From: Pseudomonas sputi
GTDB lineage: Bacteria > Pseudomonadota > Gammaproteobacteria > Pseudomonadales > Pseudomonadaceae
Reading direction: 5' to 3'
DNA: 64,000 bases
Assembly (NCBI RefSeq): GCF_021603585.1
Contig: NZ_BQHI01000003.1
Coordinates: forward strand, 1 to 64,000
Part shown: one piece after another, positions 7,738 to 16,231 of the stretch
Layout of the letters: the number at the start of each line of letters is the position of its first letter
Position numbering within the stretch: position 1 is the first letter of the stretch
Position numbers and translations under genes: made by a program
Notes under the pieces: model-generated
The model's database searches: none
What the model was told of the DNA's origin: nothing
The model's input: the letters and a program-made list of their open reading frames with translations, nothing else

Positions 7738-9036
7738 TTAATTCGTGTTGCCGGTCGGGTGATAGTCCTTGAGCAGCAGGTAAGTGCTCCAGCCCCACCA
7801 GTCGTCGACGGTGGCGGTGTCGTTGAGGTTGTTGACGTCCTTGCGCCGCAGGACCTTATTGCCCTGAAGACGGAACAGTGGCGAGAAATTGTTGGCCGGA
7901 TCCAGCACGGCGGTCAGGTCCGGCAGTCGTTGCAGGGCGTTGAAGGTGGTCGGCACGTTGCCGCTTGAATAAGCGGCATACACCTCGTCCGCCGAATCCT
8001 GTACGGCTTGATTCACCTGATGGCGGTTGTCGATATCCGCGGCATCGAAGTAGCGCTTGTCACCGAACGCCCGCCATTGCTCACCATATCCGTTGCGCAC
8101 CTTGAGCCCGAACTTGCTGTCTTCGTCGTGCATGAAGCGGGTGATCAGCGAGCCCAGATCGCTTGGCGTCACCGCGGCGGCCATGGCCTTGCGTGGCACC
8201 CGCAAGTGTCCGGAGGAAAACAGGTCGGTGAGGTAGTGGTCGGCGAACGCATTCATCGCGTAGGCCCGTTCCAGTTGCCGTTCGTCCTGGCTGGCGTGGG
8301 CGGCAGCGGCGGTTTGCAGCGCAACGGTGTGCCCGGCGATGTAGGCCAGTCGGGCCCATTCGCCGAAATGGTCGGCGTTGTTCGCCGCCAGTTTCAGATA
8401 GCGGCCGAGCGGGAACAGTGCCGAGACGAAACTGCCGCCGCCGGTGATTTTGTTCCACTCTTCCGACAACGTATCTCCTAAAGCGTCGTAGGCCTCATGA
8501 GGTTGCTTGCCGTCCTTGATCGCCTGTTTAACCGCGTCGATCTCCTTTTGCATGATCGCGAGAATCTGTGTCGCTTCGGCCTTTGAAGCCGGGAGCGCGG
8601 CGAGGGTGTCGAAGGCTGCCGTGAAGCGCTGAAGGCGATCTGCCGCAGAAGCGCCTTCGTTGATCGGCCGATCAACGACGCCATAGAAATCACCGCCCAG
8701 TGCCAGTACCTGGCCGTAGGTCAGCGCCAACCCGTTCGGCAGATGCAGGGGCACGTTTTGCGCCAGTACCGGCTCGGCATTTTCAACGAAACGCAGCAAG
8801 GTGTTATCGCCGATAGCCGTGTGTTCCGCACCTTCGAAGCGCAACTGCGGTTTGCCCTTCAAGGCGTGAGCGGGCAGGGGGGCGACGGGGGCGACATCGC
8901 TGTGCGAGTCGGCGATATGCAACAGCATATGCGGATTCTCTGCACTGAAAGCGATGCCGCCGGGGGTGAAAAGATCATCGAAACGGGCGATGACCGGTGT
9001 GGTTTTTTCAACGCATGTGGTTTGAAGACCGGACAT
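7738..9036 (-). CDS. Zinc-dependent phospholipase C-like protein without signal peptide
   Basis: A 432-residue protein related to the zinc phospholipase C / P1 nuclease fold and to the phosphatidylcholine-hydrolysing enzyme of P. fluorescens. Candidate metal ligands are D116 (ALGGDFYG), H223 (NADHFGEW), H267 and D271 (ADHYLTD, an HxxxD pair), H277 (SSGHLRVP) and the HDED stretch at 303-306. B. cereus PLC has a signal peptide and pro-region; this protein begins MSGLQTTCVEKTTPVIARFDD with none, so release would need lysis or a non-Sec route. AAGGAG precedes the ATG at 9036. It leads a five-gene block behind a perfect LexA box. The family is fairly sure; activity and substrate are inferred. Confidence 0.75.
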   Translation of the reverse strand: MSGLQTTCVEKTTPVIARFDDLFTPGGIAFSAENPHMLLHIADSHSDVAPVAPLPAHALKGKPQLRFEGAEHTAIGDNTLLRFVENAEPVLAQNVPLHLPNGLALTYGQVLALGGDFYGVVDRPINEGASAADRLQRFTAAFDTLAALPASKAEATQILAIMQKEIDAVKQAIKDGKQPHEAYDALGDTLSEEWNKITGGGSFVSALFPLGRYLKLAANNADHFGEWARLAYIAGHTVALQTAAAAHASQDERQLERAYAMNAFADHYLTDLFSSGHLRVPRKAMAAAVTPSDLGSLITRFMHDEDSKFGLKVRNGYGEQWRAFGDKRYFDAADIDNRHQVNQAVQDSADEVYAAYSSGNVPTTFNALQRLPDLTAVLDPANNFSPLFRLQGNKVLRRKDVNNLNDTATVDDWWGWSTYLLLKDYHPTGNTN

Positions 9037-9075
9037 TTCTTTCTCCTTGATATGTCGTCGGCTGGTTTTATTCAG

Positions 9076-9091
9076 CTGTATGTATATACAG
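9076..9091. promoter_or_regulatory. LexA (SOS) box in front of the phospholipase gene
   Basis: CTGTATGTATATACAG matches the gammaproteobacterial LexA consensus CTGT-(AT)4-ACAG at all eight fixed positions with an alternating AT core, and the palindrome extends to AGCT on both sides. It lies 40 bases before the ATG at 9036. On the minus strand it overlaps a possible -10 (TATATA), 16 bases after a TCGACT hexamer, a geometry suited to repression. Confidence 0.8.
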
Positions 9092-9174
9092 CTAAATCGA
9101 GCCTAGTCGAGAAATCTCCTACGTCAAAAAGAAATCCTGTCCGACAAAAAATCCCTCCCAGCGATGAAATGCAG

Positions 9175-9202
9175 TTGACGGTTATCTTTTAAGTTGTACG
9201 AT
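9175..9202 (+). promoter_or_regulatory. Sigma-70 promoter of the kdgD operon
   Basis: TTGACG (9175-9180), a 16-base spacer, then TACGAT (9197-9202). It lies 69 bases before the kdgD ATG, and the -10 is inside the candidate operator palindrome. Confidence 0.6.
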
Positions 9203-9214
9203 GACCTACAACTT
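9191..9214. promoter_or_regulatory. Candidate operator for the hexarate FadR-type regulator
   Basis: A perfect inverted repeat AAGTTGTA-N8-TACAACTT covering the kdgD -10. Its left half contains GTTGTACGAT, whose complement ATCGTACAAC recurs before the FadR-type regulator gene (5382-5391). Spacing and overlap fit a GntR/FCD repressor site. Confidence 0.6.
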
Positions 9215-9270
9215 CAGCGAAGGCTGAACGGTCCACTCAAAAAAAACGTTGCTACCAGGGTGTTCGAATA

Positions 9271-10182
9271 ATGAATCCACAAGAACTGAAGTCCATCCTC
9301 TCCGCCGGCCTGCTGTCGTTCCCGGTGACCGATTTCAATGCCCAGGGCGATTTCAATCGCGCGGGCTACATCAAACGCCTGGAATGGCTGGCCCCGTACG
9401 GTGCTTCAGCCCTGTTCGCCGCCGGTGGCACCGGTGAATTCTTCTCCCTGGCTGCCAGCGAATATTCGGAAATCATCAAGACTGCCGTCGACACCTGCGC
9501 CAGCAGCGTGCCGATCCTCGCCGGTGTCGGCGGCTCGACCCGCCAGGCCATCGAATACGCTCAGGAAGCCGAGCGTCTGGGCGCCAAAGGCCTGTTGCTG
9601 CTGCCGCACTACCTGACCGAAGCCAGCCAGGACGGCGTTGCCGCCCACGTTGAAGCGGTGTGCAAATCGGTCAACATCGGCGTGGTGGTCTACAACCGCA
9701 ACGTCTGCCGCCTGACCGCGCCGCTGCTGGAACGTCTGGCCGAGCGCTGCCCGAACCTGATCGGTTACAAGGACGGTCTGGGCGATATCGAGCTGATGGT
9801 GTCGATCCGTCGTCGTCTCGGCGATCGCTTCAGCTACCTCGGTGGTCTGCCGACCGCCGAAGTCTATGCCGCTGCCTACAAGGCGCTGGGCGTGCCGGTC
9901 TACTCGTCGGCGGTGTTCAACTTCATTCCGAAAACCGCGATGGACTTCTACCACGCCATTGCCCGCGAAGATCACGCCACCGTCGGCAAGATCATCGACG
10001 ACTTCTTCCTGCCGTACCTGGACATCCGCAACCGCAAGGCCGGTTACGCCGTGAGCATCGTCAAGGCAGGCGCCAAAATCGCCGGCTATGACGCAGGCCC
10101 GGTGCGTGCGCCGCTGACCGACCTGACTGGCGAAGAGTACGAAATGCTCGCTGCGCTGATCGACAAGCAAGGTGCGCAGTAA
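9271..10182 (+). CDS. kdgD: 5-dehydro-4-deoxyglucarate dehydratase
   Basis: A 303-residue enzyme of the DapA/NAL superfamily. It dehydrates and decarboxylates 5-keto-4-deoxyglucarate to 2,5-dioxopentanoate (ketoglutarate semialdehyde). The Schiff-base lysine is K167 (LIGYKDG) and the partner tyrosine is Y141 (VVVYNRN). The GGTGEFFSL loop (52-60) is the carboxylate-binding motif of the superfamily. Length and the motif FPVTDFN match KdgD. It is the first gene of the hexarate run; its product is the substrate of the next gene. The Shine-Dalgarno is weak (AGGGTG). A hairpin follows the stop. Confidence 0.93.
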   Translation: MNPQELKSILSAGLLSFPVTDFNAQGDFNRAGYIKRLEWLAPYGASALFAAGGTGEFFSLAASEYSEIIKTAVDTCASSVPILAGVGGSTRQAIEYAQEAERLGAKGLLLLPHYLTEASQDGVAAHVEAVCKSVNIGVVVYNRNVCRLTAPLLERLAERCPNLIGYKDGLGDIELMVSIRRRLGDRFSYLGGLPTAEVYAAAYKALGVPVYSSAVFNFIPKTAMDFYHAIAREDHATVGKIIDDFFLPYLDIRNRKAGYAVSIVKAGAKIAGYDAGPVRAPLTDLTGEEYEMLAALIDKQGAQ

Positions 10183-10197
10183 CACACCTCTATAAAC

Positions 10198-10225
10198 AAG
10201 GCCGCTGAGCAATCAGCGGCCTTTT
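10198..10225 (+). terminator. Hairpin with T-tract between kdgD and the dehydrogenase gene
   Basis: AAGGCCGCTGA, loop GCAA, TCAGCGGCCTTTT. It has terminator form but sits inside an apparent operon, so it probably causes partial termination or protects the kdgD mRNA 3' end. Confidence 0.65.
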
Positions 10226-10243
10226 GCGTCAGGAGAATGATTC

Positions 10244-11683
10244 GTGACCAAGCGCTATGACAACTACATCAACGGTGAATGGGTCGCCGGCAACGATTAC
10301 TCGGCGAACATCAACCCGTCCGAACTGAGCGATACCATCGGCGATTACGCCAAGGCTGACCTGGCTCAAGTCCATGCCGCCATCGACGCCGCTCGCGCTG
10401 CATTCCCGGCGTGGTCGACTTCGGGCATTCAGGCCCGCCACGATTCGCTGGACAAAGTCGGCACTGAAATCCTCGCCCGCCGCGAAGAACTCGGCACCCT
10501 GCTGGCCCGGGAAGAGGGCAAGACCCTGCCGGAAGCCATCGGTGAAGTGACCCGCGCCGGCAACATTTTCAAGTTTTTTGCCGGTGAATGCCTGCGTCTG
10601 TCCGGCGACTACGTGCCGTCGGTGCGTCCGGGCGTGAACGTCGAAGTCACCCGCGAAGCCCTGGGTGTGGTCGGCCTGATTACCCCGTGGAACTTCCCGA
10701 TTGCCATCCCGTCGTGGAAAATCGCCCCGGCACTGGCCTACGGCAACTGCGTAGTGTTGAAGCCAGCAGATCTGGTGCCGGGTTGCGCCTGGGCCCTGGC
10801 CGAAATCATCTCCCGCGCGGGCTTCCCGGCCGGCGTGTTCAACCTGGTGATGGGCAGCGGTCGCGTGGTCGGTGAAGCGCTGGTCAACAGCCCGAAAGTC
10901 GACGGCATCAGCTTCACCGGCTCCGTCGGCGTGGGTCGGCAGATCGCGGTCAACTGCGTGTCGCGCCAAGCCAAGGTCCAGCTGGAAATGGGCGGCAAGA
11001 ACCCGCAGATCATTCTCGACGACGCCGACCTCAAGCAGGCGGTCGAGCTGTCGGTACAGAGTGCGTTCTACTCCACCGGCCAGCGTTGCACTGCCTCGAG
11101 CCGACTGATCGTCACTGCCGGGATTCACGACAAGTTCGTCGAAGCCATGGCCGAACGCATGAAGTCGATCAAGGTCGGCCACGCGCTGAAGGCCGGCACC
11201 GACATCGGTCCGGTGGTTTCGCAAGCGCAGCTTGAGCAGGACATGAAGTACATCGACATCGGTCAGTCCGAAGGTGCGCGTCTGGTCAGCGGCGGTGGTC
11301 TGGTGACGTGTGACACCGAGGGCTACTTCCTCGCGCCGACCCTGTTTGCCGACAGCGAAGCCTCGATGCGCATCAGCCGCGAAGAGATCTTCGGCCCGGT
11401 GGCCAACATTGTCCGCGTGGCCGATTACGACGCTGCGCTGGCCATGGCCAATGACACCGAATTCGGTCTGTCGGCGGGCATCGCCACCACATCGCTGAAG
11501 TACGCCAATCACTTCAAGCGTCATTCCCAGGCCGGGATGGTGATGGTCAACCTGCCGACCGCCGGTGTCGATTACCACGTTCCGTTCGGTGGCCGTAAGG
11601 GGTCATCCTATGGCTCACGTGAGCAAGGCCGCTATGCGCAAGAGTTCTACACGGTCGTGAAGACCAGCTACATCGGTTCGTAA
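10244..11683 (+). CDS. 2,5-dioxovalerate (alpha-ketoglutarate semialdehyde) dehydrogenase
   Basis: A 479-residue NAD(P)-dependent aldehyde dehydrogenase. It has the cofactor-binding segment [13 protein letters not shown] (148-160), the FTGS motif (224-227), the general base E248 (LEMGGKNP) and the catalytic C282 (GQRCTAS). Its position directly after kdgD shows the likely substrate: 2,5-dioxopentanoate oxidised to 2-oxoglutarate, which feeds the TCA cycle. Translation starts with GTG at 10244, eight bases after AGGAG; no suitable ATG is near. The family is certain; the substrate is inferred from context. Confidence 0.9.
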   Translation: MTKRYDNYINGEWVAGNDYSANINPSELSDTIGDYAKADLAQVHAAIDAARAAFPAWSTSGIQARHDSLDKVGTEILARREELGTLLAREEGKTLPEAIGEVTRAGNIFKFFAGECLRLSGDYVPSVRPGVNVEVTREALGVVGLITPWNFPIAIPSWKIAPALAYGNCVVLKPADLVPGCAWALAEIISRAGFPAGVFNLVMGSGRVVGEALVNSPKVDGISFTGSVGVGRQIAVNCVSRQAKVQLEMGGKNPQIILDDADLKQAVELSVQSAFYSTGQRCTASSRLIVTAGIHDKFVEAMAERMKSIKVGHALKAGTDIGPVVSQAQLEQDMKYIDIGQSEGARLVSGGGLVTCDTEGYFLAPTLFADSEASMRISREEIFGPVANIVRVADYDAALAMANDTEFGLSAGIATTSLKYANHFKRHSQAGMVMVNLPTAGVDYHVPFGGRKGSSYGSREQGRYAQEFYTVVKTSYIGS

Positions 11684-11781
11684 GCCGCTGCACCCGCGCA
11701 GGGCTATTGCCAAGGCCTTGCGCGGCACAAGACCAAAGAATGTTTTACCCGCATAAAAATAATCAGTGGGAGTACATCTAC

Positions 11782-13146
11782 ATGCAATCGTCCAAGCCGA
11801 CTCACGTCCGCTATTTGATCCTGCTCATGCTGTTTCTGGTGACCACGATCAACTATGCCGACCGTGCCACCATCGCGATCGCCGGTTCCAGTTTGCAAAA
11901 AGACCTCGGCATCGACGCGGTCACCCTCGGCTACATCTTCTCTGCTTTCGGTTGGGCCTACGTGGCCGGGCAAATTCCCGGCGGCTGGCTGCTCGATCGT
12001 TTCGGCTCGAAAAAAGTCTATGCCCTGAGCATCTTCACCTGGTCGCTGTTCACCGTGCTGCAAGGCTTCGTCGGTGAGTTCGGCATGTCCACGGCCATCG
12101 TCGCGCTGTTCATGCTGCGCTTTCTGGTGGGCCTGGCCGAGGCGCCATCGTTCCCCGGCAACGCGCGCATTGTGGCGGCCTGGTTCCCGACCGCCGAACG
12201 CGGCACCGCTTCGGCGATCTTCAACTCGGCGCAATACTTCGCCACCGTGTTGTTCGCGCCGCTGATGGGCTGGATCGTGTTCTCCTTTGGTTGGGAGCAC
12301 GTGTTCATCGTCATGGGGATTCTGGGCATCGTGTTCTCGCTGGTCTGGCTGAAGGTTATCCACAGCCCGCGCCAACACCCGATGGCCAACGAAGCGGAAG
12401 TGAAGTTCATCGCCGACAATGGCGGCATGGTCGACATGGACCAGAAACAAGGCAAAAAGGCTGACGGTCCGAAATGGGATTACATCCGCCAGTTGCTGAC
12501 CAATCGCATGATGCTCGGCGTTTACCTGGGCCAGTACTGCATCAACGGCATCACCTATTTCTTCCTGACCTGGTTCCCGGTGTACCTGGTGCAGGAACGC
12601 GGCATGACCATTCTCAAGGCCGGTTTCATTGCCTCGTTGCCGGCGATCTGCGGCTTTATCGGTGGCGTCCTCGGCGGGGTGATTTCCGATTACCTGCTGC
12701 GCAAGGGTCACTCGCTGACCTTCGCCCGCAAGGCGCCGATCATTGCCGGCCTGCTGGTTTCGAGCAGCATCGTGGCCTGCAACTATGTCGACGTTGAATG
12801 GATGGTGGTCGGCTTCATGGCTCTGGCGTTCTTTGGTAAAGGGGTGGGTGCGCTGGGCTGGGCAGTGGTGTCCGACACTTCGCCGAAACAGATCGCCGGT
12901 CTGAGCGGTGGCCTGTTCAACACCTTCGGCAACATCGCCTCGATCACCACCCCGATCGTCATCGGCTACATCATCAGTTCCACCGGCTCGTTCAAATGGG
13001 CGCTGGTGTTCGTCGGTGCCAACGCACTCGTGGCGGTGTTCAGCTATCTGGTGATCGTCGGCCCGATCAAACGTGTGGTCCTTAAAGAGCCGCCAACCCA
13101 AGGCGGTTCCGAAGCCACCGGCAAATTGTCTCAAGCGCATTCCTGA
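11782..13146 (+). CDS. gudP: MFS hexarate (glucarate/galactarate) permease
   Basis: A 454-residue major facilitator protein of the anion:cation symporter branch (GudP/GarP/ExuT-like). About twelve membrane segments are present. The family signatures [13 protein letters not shown] in TM1, [24 protein letters not shown] (TM2-loop) and [21 protein letters not shown] are all visible. It probably imports D-glucarate, galactarate or both. The start at 11782 (MQSSKPTH) follows GGGAG at longish spacing; in-frame ATGs at 11740 and 11707 would add a hydrophilic tail. It is 11 bases from garD. The symbol is assigned by similarity, not proof of substrate. Confidence 0.88.
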   Translation: MQSSKPTHVRYLILLMLFLVTTINYADRATIAIAGSSLQKDLGIDAVTLGYIFSAFGWAYVAGQIPGGWLLDRFGSKKVYALSIFTWSLFTVLQGFVGEFGMSTAIVALFMLRFLVGLAEAPSFPGNARIVAAWFPTAERGTASAIFNSAQYFATVLFAPLMGWIVFSFGWEHVFIVMGILGIVFSLVWLKVIHSPRQHPMANEAEVKFIADNGGMVDMDQKQGKKADGPKWDYIRQLLTNRMMLGVYLGQYCINGITYFFLTWFPVYLVQERGMTILKAGFIASLPAICGFIGGVLGGVISDYLLRKGHSLTFARKAPIIAGLLVSSSIVACNYVDVEWMVVGFMALAFFGKGVGALGWAVVSDTSPKQIAGLSGGLFNTFGNIASITTPIVIGYIISSTGSFKWALVFVGANALVAVFSYLVIVGPIKRVVLKEPPTQGGSEATGKLSQAHS

Positions 13147-13157
13147 GGAGCGGCGTC

Positions 13158-14711
13158 ATGCAGTTGATTGAACATTCCGACTCGCCGCGCTACATCCGCC
13201 TGCACGAGCGGGACAACGTAGTGGTCGTGGTCAACGACCAGGGCGTTCCGGCCGGCACCGCCTTTGCCGATGGCCTGGTGACGGTGGATTTTGTGCCGCA
13301 GAGTCACAAGGTCAGCCTCGTGGATATCCCCGAGGGCGGCACGGTGATTCGCTACGGCCAGATCATCGGTTATGCGTTGCAGCCGATTCCCCGGGGCAGT
13401 TGGGTCAAGGAAGATCAACTGCGCATGCCGACCGCGCCACCGCTGGACAGCCTGCCGCTGTCCACCGAAGTGCCGGACGCCCAGGCGCCGCTGGAAGGCT
13501 TCACGTTCGAGGGGTATCGCAACGCCGACGGCACCGTCGGCACGCGCAACATTCTCGGGATCACCACCACCGTGCAATGCGTCACCGGGGTGCTGGATCA
13601 CGCGGTGAAGCGGATCAAGGACGAACTGTTGCCGAAGTATCCGCACGTCGATGACGTGGTGGCACTGACTCACAGTTACGGTTGCGGCGTGGCCATCACG
13701 GCCACCGACGCCTACATCCCGATCCGCACCGTGCGCAATCTGGCGCGCAACCCGAACCTCGGCGGCGAGGCGCTGGTCATCGGTCTGGGCTGCGAGAAAT
13801 TGCAGGCGGGGCAGGTGATGCACGAGGACGATGCCTCGGTGGATCTGAGCGAGCCCTGGCTGTATCGCTTGCAGGACTCCAGTCACGGTTTCACCGAGAT
13901 GATCGAGCAGATCATGGCACTGGCCGAAGTCCGCCTGAAGAAGCTTAACCAGCGCCGCCGGGAAACTGTGCCGGCGTCCGAGCTGATCCTGGGCATGCAG
14001 TGCGGCGGCAGTGATGCGTTTTCCGGCATTACCGCCAACCCCGCGCTGGGTTACGCCTCGGACTTGCTGCTGCGGGCGGGGGCGACGGTGATGTTTTCCG
14101 AAGTCACCGAAGTGCGTGATGCGATTTACCTGCTGACCTCCCGCGCCCAGACCAAAACCGTTGCCGAAGAACTGGTGCGCGAGATGGACTGGTACGACCG
14201 CTATCTGGCCAAGGGCGAAGCGGATCGCAGCGCCAACACCACGCCGGGCAACAAGAAGGGCGGGTTGTCGAACATTGTCGAGAAGTCGTTGGGCTCGATC
14301 GTCAAATCCGGCAGCAGTGCGATCAGTGGTGTGCTCGGCCCTGGGGAACGCTTCAAGCAGAAGGGTTTGATTTTCTGTGCGACGCCGGCCAGTGACTTTG
14401 TCTGCGGCACCTTGCAATTGGCGGCGGGGATGAACCTGCATGTGTTCACCACCGGGCGCGGCACGCCTTATGGTCTGGCCATGGCGCCGGTGGTGAAGGT
14501 TTCGACCCGTACCGAGTTGGCGCAACGCTGGCCGGATCTGATCGACATCGATGCCGGGCGGATCGCTACCGGGCGCGCGACTATCGAGGAGTTGGGCTGG
14601 GAGTTGTTTCACTACTACCTGGATGTGGCGAGCGGCAAGCAGCAGACGTGGGCGGAGAAGCACAAGCTGCATAACGACATTACGTTGTTCAATCCGGCGC
14701 CGATTACCTGA
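13158..14711 (+). CDS. garD: Galactarate dehydratase
   Basis: A 517-residue UxaA-family dehydratase. The N-terminal SAF-like domain (to about residue 95) is followed by the catalytic altronate/galactarate dehydratase domain, with TVQC (137-140), [10 protein letters not shown] (171-180), GLGCEKLQ and [19 protein letters not shown]. It converts galactarate to 5-keto-4-deoxyglucarate, the KdgD substrate, which closes the route galactarate to 2-oxoglutarate. GAGG precedes the ATG. It ends the operon; a MITE-like repeat follows. No glucarate dehydratase (gudD) is present in the window. Confidence 0.93.
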   Translation: MQLIEHSDSPRYIRLHERDNVVVVVNDQGVPAGTAFADGLVTVDFVPQSHKVSLVDIPEGGTVIRYGQIIGYALQPIPRGSWVKEDQLRMPTAPPLDSLPLSTEVPDAQAPLEGFTFEGYRNADGTVGTRNILGITTTVQCVTGVLDHAVKRIKDELLPKYPHVDDVVALTHSYGCGVAITATDAYIPIRTVRNLARNPNLGGEALVIGLGCEKLQAGQVMHEDDASVDLSEPWLYRLQDSSHGFTEMIEQIMALAEVRLKKLNQRRRETVPASELILGMQCGGSDAFSGITANPALGYASDLLLRAGATVMFSEVTEVRDAIYLLTSRAQTKTVAEELVREMDWYDRYLAKGEADRSANTTPGNKKGGLSNIVEKSLGSIVKSGSSAISGVLGPGERFKQKGLIFCATPASDFVCGTLQLAAGMNLHVFTTGRGTPYGLAMAPVVKVSTRTELAQRWPDLIDIDAGRIATGRATIEELGWELFHYYLDVASGKQQTWAEKHKLHNDITLFNPAPIT

Positions 14712-14718
14712 GTCTGTT

Positions 14719-14840
14719 GATCGTTCCCACGCGCTGCGTGGGAACGCCTCCTGTGACGCTCCGCGTCACGATTTTGGACGCGGAGCGTCCCCGGCTGCAT
14801 TCCCACGCAGACGGTTCGACGCTTCGACGTGGGAACGATC
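14719..14840. repeat. MITE-like palindromic repeat, copy 1
   Basis: 122 bases bounded by GATCGTTCCCACGC and CGTGGGAACGATC. It contains internal hairpins, TGGACGCGGAGCGTCC-like and GCATTCCCACGCAG, also found in the copy at 17727-17836. It lies between garD and the AEC gene and is non-coding. This is the common type of dispersed intergenic element in fluorescent pseudomonads. Confidence 0.8.
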
Positions 14841-14899
14841 AGGGTGAAAGTGGCTTATCATTAGGCCCCTAACGACGCTCACCTCCAAGGCTCCCCGGC

Positions 14900-15841
14900 A
14901 TGCTGGCTATCTTCCTCGAAACCCTGAACATCACCGCGCCGGTATTTGCCATGCTGTTTCTGGGGGTGCTGCTCAAGCGCATCGACTGGATCAACGACAA
15001 CTTCATCCACACGGCTTCGTCGCTGGTGTTCAACGTCACCATGCCGGCGCTGCTGTTTCTCGGCATTCTGCATGCCGACCTGCACGCCGCGCTGCAGCCG
15101 GCGCTGCTGATCTATTTCGCCCTCGCCACGCTGGTCAGTTTTGCCATGGCCTGGGGCTGGGCGATTTTCCGTTGTCCGCGTGAAGATCGCGGCATTTATA
15201 CCCAGGGTGCGTTTCGCGGCAACAACGGGGTCATCGGCCTGGCACTGGCGGCGAGCATGTATGGCGACTACGGGATTTCCCTCGGGGCGATTCTCGCGGC
15301 GCTGGTGATCCTGTTCTACAACACCCTGTCGACCATCGTGCTGGCGGTGTACAGCCCGGTGATCAAGTCCGACCCGTGGAGCATCTGCAAAAGTGTGGTC
15401 AGCAATCCATTGATCATCAGCGTGATCGCGGCGGCGCCGTTCGCTTATTTCAAGATCGGTCTGCCGGGCTGGCTGGAAACCTCCGGTCAGTACCTGGCGC
15501 AGACCACGCTGCCGCTGGCCCTGATCTGCATCGGCGGCACGCTGTCGCTGGCGGCGCTGCGCAAGAGCGGCAACATGGCGCTCAGTTCGAGTCTGGTGAA
15601 GATGATCGGCCTGCCGGTGATCGCCACGCTGGGCGCATGGCTGTGGGGTTTTCGCGGGGCGGAGCTGGGGATTCTGTTTCTGTACTTCGGCAGCCCGACC
15701 GCCGCCGCCAGTTTTGTCATGGCCCGTGCGGCGCAGGGCAACCATGAACTGGCAGCGGCGATTATTGTGCTGACCACATTGATGGCGGCGATCACCACCA
15801 ACATCGGGATTTTCTTTTTGCAGTGGGGCGGGTGGATCTGA
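14900..15841 (+). CDS. AEC-family transporter (auxin efflux carrier-like)
   Basis: A 313-residue inner-membrane protein with about ten hydrophobic segments. The family features NVTMPALLF (N-terminal half), AFRGNNGVIGLAL and the C-terminal SPTAAASFVMA motif are all present. AEC proteins transport organic anions such as malate, malonate or other carboxylates; the substrate here is unknown. The ATG at 14900 is preceded by a weak Shine-Dalgarno (AAGG). It converges on the CMD-family gene, with nine bases between stops. Confidence 0.87.
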   Translation: MLAIFLETLNITAPVFAMLFLGVLLKRIDWINDNFIHTASSLVFNVTMPALLFLGILHADLHAALQPALLIYFALATLVSFAMAWGWAIFRCPREDRGIYTQGAFRGNNGVIGLALAASMYGDYGISLGAILAALVILFYNTLSTIVLAVYSPVIKSDPWSICKSVVSNPLIISVIAAAPFAYFKIGLPGWLETSGQYLAQTTLPLALICIGGTLSLAALRKSGNMALSSSLVKMIGLPVIATLGAWLWGFRGAELGILFLYFGSPTAAASFVMARAAQGNHELAAAIIVLTTLMAAITTNIGIFFLQWGGWI

Positions 15842-15850
15842 GGCCGGCGG

Positions 15851-16231
15851 TTACTCGGGCTTCTGGTAACTGTCGATCACTTCCTGCGCCGCGCGGAACG
15901 CATCGATCGCCGCCGGTACGCCGGCGTACACCGCGCAATGCAGCAGCGCTTCGCGGATCTCTTCAACGGTGCAGCCGTTGTTCAACGCGCCGCGCACGTG
16001 GCCTTTCAACTCTTGCGGGCACTTCAATGCGGTCAGCGCGGCGAGGGTGATCAGGCTGCGGGTTTTCAGCGGCAGACCTTCGCGATTCCACACACCGCCC
16101 CAGGCATGTTCGTTGACGAAATCCTGCAACGGTTGGGTGAACTCGGTGGCGTTACCCAGTGCGCGGTCGACAAACACGTCGCCCATTACCTGACGGCGGA
16201 CTTCAACCCCGGATTTCTTCGATTCGGTCAT
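15851..16231 (-). CDS. Carboxymuconolactone decarboxylase (CMD) family protein
   Basis: A 126-residue protein of the CMD/AhpD-like fold. The sequence FVNEHAWGGVWNREGLPLKTRSLITLAALTAL, then GHVRGALNNGCTVEEIREALLHCAVYAGVPAAIDAF matches PcaC-type 4-carboxymuconolactone decarboxylases closely. No other protocatechuate genes are nearby, so it is an orphan, possibly acting on another lactone or as a peroxidase-like protein. Its ATG overlaps the stop of the antiporter gene (ATGA), showing translational coupling in a three-gene minus-strand operon. Confidence 0.83.
   Translation of the reverse strand: MTESKKSGVEVRRQVMGDVFVDRALGNATEFTQPLQDFVNEHAWGGVWNREGLPLKTRSLITLAALTALKCPQELKGHVRGALNNGCTVEEIREALLHCAVYAGVPAAIDAFRAAQEVIDSYQKPE

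Noticed and set aside
14719-14840. CRISPR-like array
   Set aside because: Palindromic units without regularly spaced unique spacers or cas genes; it is an intergenic repeat.
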